From: Membranipora membranacea
Taxonomy: Eukaryota > Bryozoa > Gymnolaemata > Cheilostomatida > Membraniporidae
Reading direction: 5' to 3'
Length of the DNA stretch: 64,000 nt
Assembly (NCBI GenBank): GCA_914767715.1
Contig: OU612070.1
Coordinates: 10,125,501 to 10,189,500, forward strand
The position numbers and the translations under genes were made by a program. The notes beneath the pieces are model-generated. The model did no database searches. It was not told where the DNA came from and saw only the letters and a list, made by a program, of their open reading frames with translations. This document shows, piece by piece, positions 50,901 through 63,594 of the stretch (position 1 is its first letter; each line of letters begins with the position of its first letter).

Positions 50901-53091
50901 AACTAGAATGATATTGTTAGTCTTAGTTAGTCTCTGATGTAAGATTAACCTGAAATTCTCAAGCTGATAAAGTGTTTGGTGTCCAACCAAGCTCAGTGGC
51001 AGATCTTTGTTTCCTGGTTGGCTTCGGTAGTCAGTTCTTAGTAGGAAGTACTTCCATATTGAGGAATGCACTGCAACGTACTACTGACATTCCAGGTGCT
51101 GGTGAAAACTGATAGCCAAATTATAACAGTAGGATGAGATAAGCTTTCAGTTGAAGACATTTGGCGCTATTCATCTAGAAAAAAAACCGGTCTCTGATGT
51201 GTGGTAGATGCTACCTTCATTAACTGAACTTCGATGTTCCCTCTCCATTCAAATTGGTGACCAATTTTATGAGAGGAACATTAATTGTTGATGTCATTTT
51301 GGACATCATCGTGAATTAACCTCTGGTCGCCAGTGGTCGGAGTCAGAATGAGCAGGTTGTGTGTGTCATTTCCAATTACAAATGGAGTTAACCAATGGCT
51401 AATTATGGGGGACTTAAGTTGAGAAATCATTGTGATGCCCATCTAACAGATTAACTACTCATTTTATACAGCAAAGAGGAATATTAAACAGTAGCAAAAC
51501 ATTTATTATAGTTGATTATAAAAGTTCGGATTGGAAATTTAGAAATCCCATAATGCATCAATTTGCAATAGCACGGCCCCAGTAAGACAAGGATCTTTCT
51601 CTGCCTAAAGGTCAGTTCCAGCTATTTTCAGGCAAAGAGACAGACTGCCAGTGCAGAGTAGCGCACACCTCTTTGAGGGTGAATAAGATACTTTGTCTCC
51701 AAACCTTTAATTTCTTTCCCCTAAAAACCTGCTTTGCTGAGTAATTACCGATCTTGCAGTAACAGCTTCCTGAAGTTATAGAGAGGTATCTTCAGGTGTA
51801 GAGATTTTTACTATTTTACAGATCACCATTCACATGCAAAACCTACCTGAACTCCACACACTGGGGTTGGCCAGGCATTCCATAGATGAGATTTCAGTTG
51901 ATGCCTTCATACGAACAAAGAAGCTGTCGGTGTTGCAGCTGCAAGACAATGACCTTGCAGAGGTCGATTTTCTGACCAGTAATGAAGAGGAGCAGCCTGA
52001 ACTTATGGACCTAGATCTGAGCAACAATCAGCTAGAAAACTTTAAAAACTTTGTATCTACTCCTAAGCTATATAAGCTCAAGATCGATGGCAGTAACCGG
52101 AAAAACACGTAAGTTAACCCGCCTAACTGTCAATCTTGTAATAAGCTTCAACCAGTAATAAATCTCAATGCAAGTTTTATTGGCCTCTTTATGATGTGTA
52201 GTAGTAGTACCTTTATGTTGAAACTATGCTTTGATAATTTCAGATTCCGAGAACTTAGTTCTTGCGATGTGTTCAATGAGCTGCCGCAAACTCTTCGAAT
52301 CGTTTGTGCTCGATCTATTCTCGAGTCGACCTTGAAAAGCTGCCAGTTCAGAACATTTCTAGATCTTCTCAAGGCTAGCAATGTAAGTAAGCTTCATGTT
52401 TTCATAAATTCATATTAGATAAAATGTCCAATTTAATTATGTATGAGAGTGGGTTAACAAGATCAGAATATTACAATGTTATTTTATAAGCCTTATAAGT
52501 TATTATGATGATTGGCGATTAAAAACTGATGATAGAGACTCGGAGATAGTAAGTAACTTCTGTGTGTCATTACGTGCCACAATTTGGATTCTCTTAGTTT
52601 CTGACCTGACCTCTACTCTTTTCTCCGTTGGATAATGATTTAGCTTTCCAACTTGCAGGGACAGGAATTTAAGCTCTGAGTTTTTGTCAAGGTATAAGTC
52701 CGAACTTGCCAAAAATATAGTCATTTCCAAAAATACATTTAATATCCTCGATACTTTTAACACCAGGCAGCAATTTTAAATCAGCATCTTATCTTGCTTT
52801 AGCACCAGAAGAAGCCATGATACTCTTGACTCAGTCGATGGAAAGCTGACAAAGCGTGGCAGCCAAAACATGAGCATGGGTACTCTGTCAAGAGGTTTAC
52901 CAGCTGCCAACAAATCTCTTGATAACATCAGTATGGTCAGCGGGTTTAGTCAGTACAGTGCGTCTGGGGTTGGAAAGAGTACATTCCAAGGAAGAAAGAA
53001 GTTTAATTATACTGGCTCAATAGATCTTGATCGACCAGAGAACGGCACAAGATATGTCAATCCGTCCACTTCAGCCCACTCTACACCGTGA
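47990..53091 (+). CDS. LRR protein, unit 2: lacks the transmembrane exon, predicted soluble
   Basis: Exons 47990-48181, 48928-49157, 49435-49869, 50492-50615, 51822-52108 and 52244-52382 join in frame for 469 residues. The start (MIIRSILLLLGLLLSQQ) is a clear signal peptide. LRR signatures include VEELDLSDNRLEAL, LQELDLAYNALT, LKVLDLSNNKLTSF, LSVLQLQDNDL and LMDLDLSNNQLE. The donor of the 50492-50615 exon is an unusual GTCGGT. A Cys-containing C-terminal cap precedes the point where unit 1 has its membrane exon. In unit 2 that exon and about 495 bp around it are gone. Splicing 52382 to the tail exon at 52803 shifts frame and ends after HQKKP (stop 52818-52820), giving a 474-residue secreted protein; with the missing exon it would be 612. 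The former cytoplasmic tail (52803-53091) is still open and nearly unchanged. The receptor family is not recognised. Confidence 0.75.
50632..50869. mobile_element. MITE with 5-bp TSD, LRR intron 4, unit 2
   Basis: Orthologous to the element at 17817-18054, with the same TACAC duplication (50627-50631 and 50870-50874). Confidence 0.75.
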
Positions 53092-53669
53092 GTAAAACTC
53101 TTTTTGTTTTTGCACTTTTGCGGGCTCCAAAACATTATGACGAATGACTGTTAAGATGTAAATAATAACAACCACAAATCCTGTCATAGGACTTTAGAGT
53201 TATCTCCCCGTTAATAGTAGTAGGACAACTCTTATTAACCTGTGCCTCATCTTAGTTTTAGTTTACACTCTATATCATTTTTATATTCTAACAAATAGTA
53301 GAAAACCTTGACATGATACATACAAATAGATAAGATTTATAGTGTTAGTTTAAACTCCATTATTGTTTTATACTTCCTTCTGGTTCTGGCTTCTGAGATG
53401 ATAACATTAAATACTTGTTCCTCCAATTATATTTCCTGATTATTCCACTATGCACCTGATATGGCACACTCCCAATCAACAATGACATTAATATAATATC
53501 TAACCATGATCAAGACATTCTACAATGAATAACATTTAAAAACTGAGATTACAAGTCCCTTCCCGGGCAAATGTAAATACTCTACTATCTATTGTTACTG
53601 TATTATTATTAAACCTTGTAGAAAACAGCGACTTAATCCAACGCATCTGCAGAAGACTCTCCCACAGCT
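53092..53669. other. Spacer between LRR tail exon and golgin, unit 2
   Basis: Non-coding spacer equivalent to 20751-21325; nothing else is seen. Confidence 0.5.
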
Positions 53670-56600
53670 ATGTCTGTATACAGCTATGCCAGTCATAGCC
53701 ATGCGGGCAGAGGTAGAGCGGGAAGTGAGAGAGACACCCCGCCCATGGAAAGGAGAAGGCATAGAAGTGGAGGTGCTCCAACCAGACTCAAACCCACCGA
53801 TTTATTGGAATTTGTTGATGAAGACCTGGTCCCTCCGGTAAGTACACTGATGATGACAATATAAGTTGTACCATAGCGACGCAACCATCCCTTTCTATTG
53901 GCAACATCTGGGCCCCCCCCCCCCCTACTTATAGTATAGATTATAGATGACCATTTCTTAGCTTATAGGCTTGTAGGCTTATAGATAGATGCAAGTAAAG
54001 ATATAGATTTATAGATGTTATCAATGTAAAGATATAGATTTATAGATTTCTTAATGTATCTCTAAAGTGCTGTCTGTGCTGTGTGTCTCCTGTGCTCTCT
54101 TTGTGTGTGTATGGTCGTTGTGTAGCAAAGCAGCGCGCTTAAGTTTATAGATTGGGATTCTTAATTTATAGATATTATAGACAGTCCTGCGTGGGGGGAG
54201 CCCCACATCTTTTCCTTCTCACCTCATTTACCAACCAAAATGTATGGGGGCTGGTTAATATCATGTGCATGGTGCATATCAGAAAACTGTTGCAACTTCA
54301 ATGGATTTACGATCACTATGTAGCAATGCAATCATTTCTAAAGGGAACCTAGAATAGGCTTCACTAATACTAACAGTCCTGTAGTGATAGCATAGGCCTA
54401 TTGAGAAAATGTGAGCTCCCAGCTCTACTGAACATTCAGCAAGGAGGGATAATCCCAAGAAACATAACCGATTTTCTTTCATTAGCTGCGTATTATATTA
54501 AAGACTTAGTTTGAGGCTGCTCTTTTGTATCACATCTTATTCTCCATATTTTCTATCATGTGAGTGAATTCCAGCTTTAGAATCCAAATATTGAGGAAGT
54601 TTGGCCTCTCAAACTTCCAGGGTGGGTGATTGCCTTTAATCGGCAATCCCAAACCTGATATTCATGATTATCTTAATTACCTTTCTGATGTGATGTGAGT
54701 GATTTGCCCTAGAGAAGTAGTAAAGTATTCGCAAGAGGCAATCATTCCCTAACTGCTTCTTGAAATGATGAAACTTCTGGCTAGTTAACATTTAATCACC
54801 CTGTTTAATTTATGTAAACTCCCACCTTAACAAAAAGTGGTGCCAGCTAACATCAAGCCATCCCCAAACTAGCTAAACTAAACACTAGTTAATATTGACT
54901 TTGGTAATCATGCTGCTTTCTTACTAGAAGCTCAGGAAAAAAAATGGGTTGATATAATCATATTGTTTGTTTTGACAGCTCACAGAGTGGTAATGGCGCT
55001 GCCCCTCAGAACACACACATAGACAGCCAGCAGGCAGCAGATCTGAAATCACTAGAACTGGAGAACGGATTACTAAAGAATGACCCTAACATGACCTTGG
55101 TGATAAAAGAATCCAGACATCCCATACTCCTTTTGATAAAAGAATCTGAATTATCATAAGTTTGACATCAATGAGGACTGTTGTAGATCATTATATATTC
55201 AATGTTCTTGCGTGAGCTATTGGACTAAAATGTTGATACTTTTTAACATGCCTCTTGTAGAGCTTGCTTCAGTGAAGAGTCGCAATGAAGCCTCCACTAA
55301 TCAGATGTCACAGCTAGAGACTATGCTGAGAGAGTTTAGAGATAGAGAGACAGATCAGACCGAGGCTCTCAAGGCTAAGGATAGTCAGGTCTGTCGTCTT
55401 CTTATGATCAATTGTTACTCTCATCATTAATGTGTTAAACTATACAATGATGGTACATACAACTACCATCCATGATAGATCCACTTTCACCCCCAGACCT
55501 AACAAAGAGATCATATTACACCCTATTATCTGGACTGCAAATGATTGGTCAACCTTATTTATGTAGCATAGAGCATGTTGGAGCCCTGTATATATATTCC
55601 CCATATTGGGGTATAATCATAGATTTAATATTATTAAGTCTATGAGTATAATATATACATATAACATTTATTTGGATAATATTAATTTGCTGAGAATAAT
55701 TTACAGAATACCCAAAAACCAAAAATGAAAAGAAAAAAAGTCACAAATAACTATAACATATATCGTGTTTGTTTTACTTTTATTAACAAAGTATTTATAA
55801 AATAAATGATATATTCATATATCATTTATCGTTCACTATCACTATCATAATATGTCATTGCAGGTGGCTATACTCAGAGTCAGAATGGAAGAGATAGAGG
55901 GTAAACTAAACTCAAAGTCATCGCGGCTCGGAGAACTCGAGAGCGACAGAAACAGAATACTCCAGGATCACTCAGACTCCAGCGGCCTTCACAGCCAGGC
56001 TCTGGAGTCACTCAAGGTCTGTAGTGTGAAAATCCTGGGGGTCTTTCGATTAGAAACAGCCAATGCCGCAATCTGATTACTCACTCAGTGAGTGAGCGAC
56101 ACCTGCTAGGCTCTCGCTTTCATATAGCTCAGTCATTGATGGAACTATATACATTCTGAGTGAGCGATATGGGAGCGATTTTGTCTTATTGAAAGACCAA
56201 GTGGGTAATAATTTTGAGCGATGTGATAGTGAGCACTTGCTTTAGTAAAGCATTGCTTTTTCTAATGGAGAGACCCCCTGTATACGAACCAGAATTAGAG
56301 CTTTTGTCAATCCTAAAAACAGAAAGTGTTATCCATTCAGTATTACAATGGTTTTGAATAAATAAGCATCTACTTGATGGTCATCTTGGGTCATCTTTCA
56401 CCGCCGTGGTCCTGTGTGAGTGGCAGGTTTCTGCTCGATCCCAAGTTCCACCAAACTCCTCCATGGCACTCGCTCGATCTTCAGCATTTGATTGATAACT
56501 GGCCTGAAATCACACAAACTTGTAGTTTCTCAGTAAGTTTTACCAGGGAGGTGTAACCAATCTCCCTGGTAAAACCAGCTAAGGCAAAATTTCGCCAAGC

Positions 56601-59600
56601 TTTCTATCATAATAATATTATGAGTAGATAACTCTAATAAGGGGTAGGGCTAGTATAGAGAGTAATTGAGATGCAGGTAAGTTATTGTGAGAATTCTTAC
56701 AGGTGAAGTTAGCAGAAGCTGAGAGTAAGCTTAAGATGGATCAGGAGCACCTGCAGAAATCACAACGTGAAAGTCTCGACAGACAGAATAAACTCGAGAC
56801 AGATCAACAAGCCCTGTCTGAAACTAGAGTGCAACTACAGAAGAAAGTGGCAGACGAAAAACGTCAGTTAATTATTGGTTTAGCGAGTCTACCCCCATTG
56901 AGTTAGTGTGCCAATTTCTCTTGGTTTTCTGTTAGGTTTGTTCCCTTAGCCTTTGTCCAGAAGGGGGACGTCTGCAAGGCAGCAAAGTACCAGCCAGACT
57001 ACACTCCCAGCTGAGCGTCATCCCTTTATTTGTGATAATTTCTATGTTAACAATCTCACCCTTCAACTTTTATTATATATGAACCCTCACAGTATTTGAA
57101 GCCATCCCAAGCTGCTGGAGGCTTAACAGCGGTATGGGAGTGACAAGAAAGGCAGGGAAGTTAGATCAAACTTGATTTACCAACTTATGTGGTTGAGATT
57201 ATGTGTTTATATTGGAAGAGTCTTGAGTTTTTACCCTCCCCTACCTCCCCACGAGTAAGTGAAGAAAAGCAAGCTGGCATTTTACAAACAATCTCGTAAG
57301 TTTTGTCATAGCGTATTTGTTTTCCTATTCTGTGCATAAGAGGTTAGTAACTGAGTTTTTGTTTTATTTCACAGATAAAAATGGGACACTCTCTCAGCAG
57401 CTCAAACATTGCAAACTCAACGCAGAGACAGTGAAACAAGAGTTAACGGATTATAAGGAGAAGGCAACTCGTATTCTACAGGTTCCTCATATCATCAGTA
57501 TTACACAATTACCCAGGCAATGTACAAGGATGTTGACATGACAAATATTATCCTAAATTTGCCTAAGGCCTATTGAAAGACTTAAAGAGTTGGGGTTTTG
57601 TTTGAGGCTTCTGAGGGAGGGTTTGAAGCTAGGGTCTTGAGTGGGGGTTTTGTGGCATGCTTTACCGCAGCAGGGGTTACAAGGGAAGGGAAGGTATGGG
57701 TCTGATCAAGGGTTTGAAGCTGGGATATAGTTTCAGACTCTAATTGTTAGTTCCTCTCATCGTCACATATCTTATAAGGTAACATATACTTCTTCTGGTA
57801 CTTCACTAATTTTTTTACTGCTCTTTTTGTTGTAGACTAAAGATAAACTGATAACTTCATTGAGAGATGGGGGTGAGGCAGGACTAAGTTCTGATCTTAG
57901 TGCTGGGATCAGTGCAGAGATAGAACAGGAGAAATCTCTACTCAGGCAGGAACTTCAACAGTCTGCCTCTAATGTAGAATCTCTACGTATGGAAGTCCAG
58001 GTGAGCTCATTGCTTAGATCTGTGCTGCTTCATTGCACGTGTTTTAAAGAATGAGTAGTTAAACATAATGTATGGAGTTAGGAGTTAGTATGAAGTTAGG
58101 CTGACGCTTTGCTATTAGCTCTTATGATAGGGCATTAGTTATAAAGTACTGTGTTGGCTGCACAGTCTCAAAATGGCTCACACAAAGTTCTAATTAAGCT
58201 GACATCAACCGAAATATCTAGCACACAAGTTTGATATGTCATATCTTTCTTCCTGATTGGATGCCTTCTCTGATAAACATAAACATCTCATTGGTTCATT
58301 GGTCAATTTAAACTAACCTTGTTTTAGGATTTGGAGACACAGTTACAAGCGGATCATGAAGAGTCAAGAGAAACGATTGAGAACTTGGAGGAGAGATTAA
58401 CAAGAGAACAAAATAAATACAGAGATCTCGAAACAGGTACTCAAAGACCCATGCATCAGGGCAGGTGGGATGTACCCTCCAACCCTCCCTGCATCCATAA
58501 TGGGCCAAATTTATTTAGAATAGACTTGGAGTTATTCTCACATGATGTAAAGGGAGACAAGTTGAAAGTACCCAGCTATGATTTGAAATCATGCACTAGC
58601 TATCATTTAGTCCCCCCCCCCCAAACTGGCTTAAATAAACCACTCGAATCGAATCATAAGATCATGTGCATTTGTGCGGATACACCAATTAGAAAATAGA
58701 TTCCCAACATCATAGAGGATGTTTATGAATTGGAACGTGAACACAGATAATCTTGCATGCACATATAAATAGCCTAACATCTACTACATTGGATTATTTT
58801 TCAGAATTGAAACAGCGAGATGAAGAATTGAAGTACACACAAGAACAAAGTATGACACATAAAACTACCCTACAGCAACAGATCAGCGAGCGAGATACGG
58901 AGATAGAGAAACTCAGAAATCAGGTTAGATATCGATGACACTTATACGAAGTCATCTGTTGGTATACAGCTAAATGAGGTTTAATGTACTGCAGAGTTCA
59001 TATAAGGATATCGAAAGCACCTAATATTGCGCATCGATAGATCTCTGAAAGCTGATCAGGTTGGGCTTTACAAGCGCAATGTTAAAGCTGTTGTAGAGCT
59101 TTGGGATTGTGTTTGCTTGGGTACAAAAATATGGCAAATCACATGCCAACTATCATGTCTTTAAAAGATTTTCCCCAACTTGATGTCCCCATGATCTAAA
59201 ATTTTGTGCATTTCATACATATTTATATCTTGAGTGGTTGAGAAAAGTTGAGAAGAATTTTCCCTTTAGTGAAGCCAACAGTTTCAATAGAGACTAGAGG
59301 CTATTTAAAAGGTTGCCACAGTGCTCTTATATAGACTGAGACCTTCAATATGATATCAAATATGGGGAGGCGCTACTTAAGCTTCAATCTGTAAAACAAG
59401 ACAAGCCACCATTGGTGGACTCAGACTAAACCCTGGTTGATGTCATACCCACCCACATTGACATCTATCACTTAGCTTCAGTCCAAACGGTAATTGTCTG
59501 CGTGAGAATGATGTATAACCTTGGTTTGATGACGTAGACTTCAGTATGATTTCTTATTGGTTCTTCTATAGTTGATGTCTAAGAAGTTGAGCACCGCTTC

Positions 59601-61761
59601 TGAGAGCGAGTTAGAGACGAGACTTCACCACCTTACAGAGAATCTAATACAGAAGCAGACACTCGTAGAGTCACTCAGCACTGAGAGAAACTCACTCAAA
59701 CTTCAGCTAGAGAGGACCGACCAGCAGTGTCGTGATATGGAGGCTTCGGCACAGAGAGCTCCATCAGTCAGTATAAACACTTAGTAGTATTCAAATTCAG
59801 GAATTGGGTCTCATTCACAATTTGCTCACTCATCAATGCCTCTACATACGTTCGGAGTGGAAGTGATTTTTGTAATTTCTAATAATTCAAAAAGCAACGC
59901 TCCTTCTAATTGAAAGACACCCCTGAGTAACTGACATGTACCCACCCCAATGCTAGAATGTGTCATCGGGGCGTCATACCAAATCCTATTGAGGCTGATA
60001 AATTGTCTACATGAATTGATTCACACTCGATCACCCAGTGAAATAGATGGGTAGTACCATAGACTTAATAATACTATTAGGTCTATGGGTAGTACTGATC
60101 AGCGCGAACACTTATAATGACACATGTAGCTTTGCCACTTGAGACAACTTTAACATTTGGTTACAGAGTACGACAGTATATATGGGAGAAGAGGAAGGCG
60201 TAAGGCAGAGAGGTCATGTCCCTGCATTTCTAAAAGAGTCACCCAACGATCCTGAGTTTACAAAAAAAGTCAAACAAGCAGCAAACACCATCGACAAGTT
60301 CAGGTGAGTGATTGGTCAATGCATGTAACCTTAAAGTTGGTGAATGGTTAGTCTGACCTGAGATCACGAGCTTCATGCATGAGAAGCTGTCAAGCCTCTC
60401 TCTGAGTATTGACATCAAAATAACGGTATTATCGACTAGTGTGATTTGTATAGACACTGATATCAATCAATGCATAACTGCTAGATTTTTAGCTTTGTCA
60501 AGTTACTGACACAAAGTTTTTTACTGATGGGCGATGGCATATCTTATAATATTAGGATTTTTTAAATATGATCGTTAGAATCAGCTTAATATTAGAATCT
60601 GATGTGCTCCCATCCCTAGTTACTATATATTTATACTTTGGGAGGTCCCTCTTGAAAATCCATTTGATTGTTTCATAAAGTTAGTGCCATCACAGAATTG
60701 GGAGATAAGTCAATTCGTAATAAATATGTATAATAGTGATATTATTATATCGAATGGTGGTACAATTGTGAGTCGTCTTGTCATGATTGACTTAGTTCAA
60801 GGAGAAGACAACTCCATGTGTCAAACTAGATGTGGAATATTTGTGAATTCAAGATGACATTTACAAACTTGAGATCACACTATTACCCTCTTGAGTTGAC
60901 TATCCTGAATTTGCGTTTAATTTATCAGGGGATATAACTAGGGGTTGTCATTGCATCTTTGCATCATTGTTCATATTTGTAACTGTATATAGTATGTGCC
61001 ATGTGACATACTGAACATTCATCATTGTTTTTATCTGTTTGTAGTATTCGACTTGGAATATTCCTGAGGAGGTACCCGATAGCCAGAGTCTTCGTCATCA
61101 TATATATGGTAAGGAAATGATCTTATTCAGTGCCTCTTTGTGTCAAAAACTGCACCTAACTTGTACTCTTCTCCAAGTTAACATATCCAGATGGCTTTCG
61201 TTGGTAAATGAATAGGTTTGTTTTGTCACACAAAAATAATATAGTCGTGGGTGTTTGACTTTCTGAAGTCCTGCACATTTTTGCTGCGATGAAGCTGCTC
61301 CCATTAGACTGGTCCGCTGCCGGCAGCGGATCTGCTGATTGGTGCGGACGTCTTGTGAAAGTGAAATGAACTCGATCTCCTCTGCTTTTTCCAAAACGTG
61401 GGAATTTTCACCAGAATGATTCAAGTACAGTCTTTTCAATCTTTTCAATGAAATATCAAAATTGAAATTGAACATGTTCAGATCTGGCTAGAACAATATC
61501 CTATACAATAGACCTATATCTATATGTCCTCTTTTTCAATGATAGACCATAATTCCCATGAGGCTGTGTCACCACTCATGCATACTGGTTGACACCATAA
61601 CCATGACCTAATTGAGATTCTTTCTTGTGTTCTTATTGCAGATACTGCTACACTTATGGACTATGGTAGTACTTATGACATACCAACCAGAAATGCATGG
61701 ATCTGAGCACGGCCATATGCCTGTACCAATGCAGGACAATGTGAATAGTATACCCAAATAG
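53670..61761 (+). pseudogene. GOLGA5: Golgin-84, unit 2: N-terminal part damaged, coiled coil and anchor intact
   Basis: Recognisable exons: 53670-53837, a truncated one from 54979, then 55261-55388, 55864-56016, 56703-56877, 57375-57481, 57836-58000, 58328-58436, 58805-58923, 59572-59766, 60167-60303, 61045-61108 and 61642-61761 (TAG 61759-61761). Two deletions relative to unit 1 break it. One removes about 1.14 kb (22581-23717 of unit 1), including the exon at 23085-23200. The other removes 274 bp (23873-24146), cutting the next exon after GLLKN along with its donor, so the frame runs into intron and stops. Both junctions show 3-4 bp microhomology. A product starting inside the coiled coil would keep the Golgi anchor, so residual function is possible. 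Confidence 0.75.
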
Positions 61762-62405
61762 CATCAGCTATAAACATAAGAATACTCCCCTGGTAATGAG
61801 TATGGAAGGGTGGGTATGGCTGGTTGGTTGTTATTTCAACTTGAGCTTCCAGATAATTGGCTGAAATTTTGTCTTTAAAGGGTCTTTCACCAATTTGCAA
61901 ACATAGGCAAACGGTCGTTACGAATGTACTATAAATATTTACTCAAACAAGACTCAGATTTTTTATTTTTCTGGGCTTCAACAACTCCATCAATTTCTTT
62001 CTGGTTATATGTGAGAAAAATAATAGCATTATATTGTTTTATGCTATTCCACAGCTGCATAATTATTTTCTAAACAAACTTGAGGCACCCTTTGTCAAGC
62101 AGCCGAAGTTTAAAAAATTGTATCAATCATAAAACTAGAAATGCGCAAAGAAACACTGCCCTTCATATTTCCCTTTCGTCTCGATGCGTCACAGAACACT
62201 TTTTATTTATTTATTATAATCATCTGATATGCACCCCAAATGTGGATTAAAATACATTTGTGCAAATAATGTTAGACTGTCAAATCTTTGACTTGTCGTA
62301 CAGTTGATTGTTGATTAGCTCTCCGCCAGATGATCAAGGACTGGTCCACAGATGGGGGAGGGGAAGTCTGCATGGTAAGCCTTTTAATGCAGCCACTAGC
62401 AAAGC

Positions 62406-63506
62406 CATAGTTCCTGATTTTGGGCTTGGTGTGGGTGGGGGTAGGGGGTGGGAAGGATGGAAGCTCTATTTGCTTTGCAGTTGCGAATTTGGCTGCACAT
62501 ACACTTTTAACTGCCAATGTTGGATCATTCATCATACCTGAAACACTTTCTGATTGGTTGGGTCATGTAAAGATACGCATCAGCTTTACAAAAACAAACT
62601 AAAATTCATTATGTAACCAGCCTAAGCTGGAGACTCGTTTCAACTCCAGACAAGTTGTCACTGCTCTCATCTGCAGGATTAGGTTCAGTCCAATTTCAGG
62701 GGACAATAGAGTGATTTACTCTTCAAACAGGGGATCCAGGGTGCAGTATTGTGTCGAGGAGTGTACTTGTTGCAGCTTCTGGCCACCTCCCAACATCTTT
62801 ATGGGGCGTTGGCTGTCCGTGATTGGTCTGGGGGGATTTGGGCCCGCCCTGGTCTTTGTGTTGGTGTGTTCCCTGTATATCTGACAAAACTTATCCTGGT
62901 TCAGTGTAATTTTACATGTGAAAGAAGGCAGTGCACTTTATTATGAACTCAGATCAGTTAGATCAAGATATTATTATATACAAAAGCAGTTTAGAGGAAA
63001 AAGGCAAAAGGTATGAATATTAACCTTATCATTTTATTATAACATGCATTCCTCATTCAAGGATTAATTATATTATACATACCTTGAATTGTGTTAAAGG
63101 CTTAATCTGACACCTTATTATTGTAAATTTTGGAAATAATACTTTATTTTAAAAGCTGTAAGTAAGAGTATAAAGTTGACTTTTTGAGAACTGTGTTATG
63201 CGTTTATATAACATAGTCATATAGTCATTGTTCGTGTAAATCTTTTATAGATTTCACGGTGTGAATCTCGGTAAAGCTCGACAATAAATGTTATAAATTG
63301 TACGACAAAAGTCCAAGTTCCATCAGTAAAAATCCCAAGTCACATAATCCCCTAAGCTGAAAGTCTAACGATAGGGAATCGTTAAAGGTCATATTGACAC
63401 ATTTCAAAGCAACATGCCAACAATATGTTCCAACCAATCAGAAAGTGTTAGGGGTATGATAAATGATCCAACTTTGGCAGTTAAAAGTGTATGTGCAGCC
63501 AAATTC
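62406..63506. mobile_element. Right-truncated copy of the 1.18-kb inverted-repeat element
   Basis: Begins CATAGTTCCTG after AGCAAAGC like the copy at 31440. About 145 bp spanning most of the right terminal repeat and the right target duplication are missing, joined at AATTC. This copy should be immobile. Confidence 0.75.
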
Positions 63507-63594
63507 CTCATACGCCTCCGCGCTATGTAAACTAAAAGTTCTATTTATGGAAATTTAGTCCCTAACCACTATCCCTGGATAGCGTCAGTTAAAT

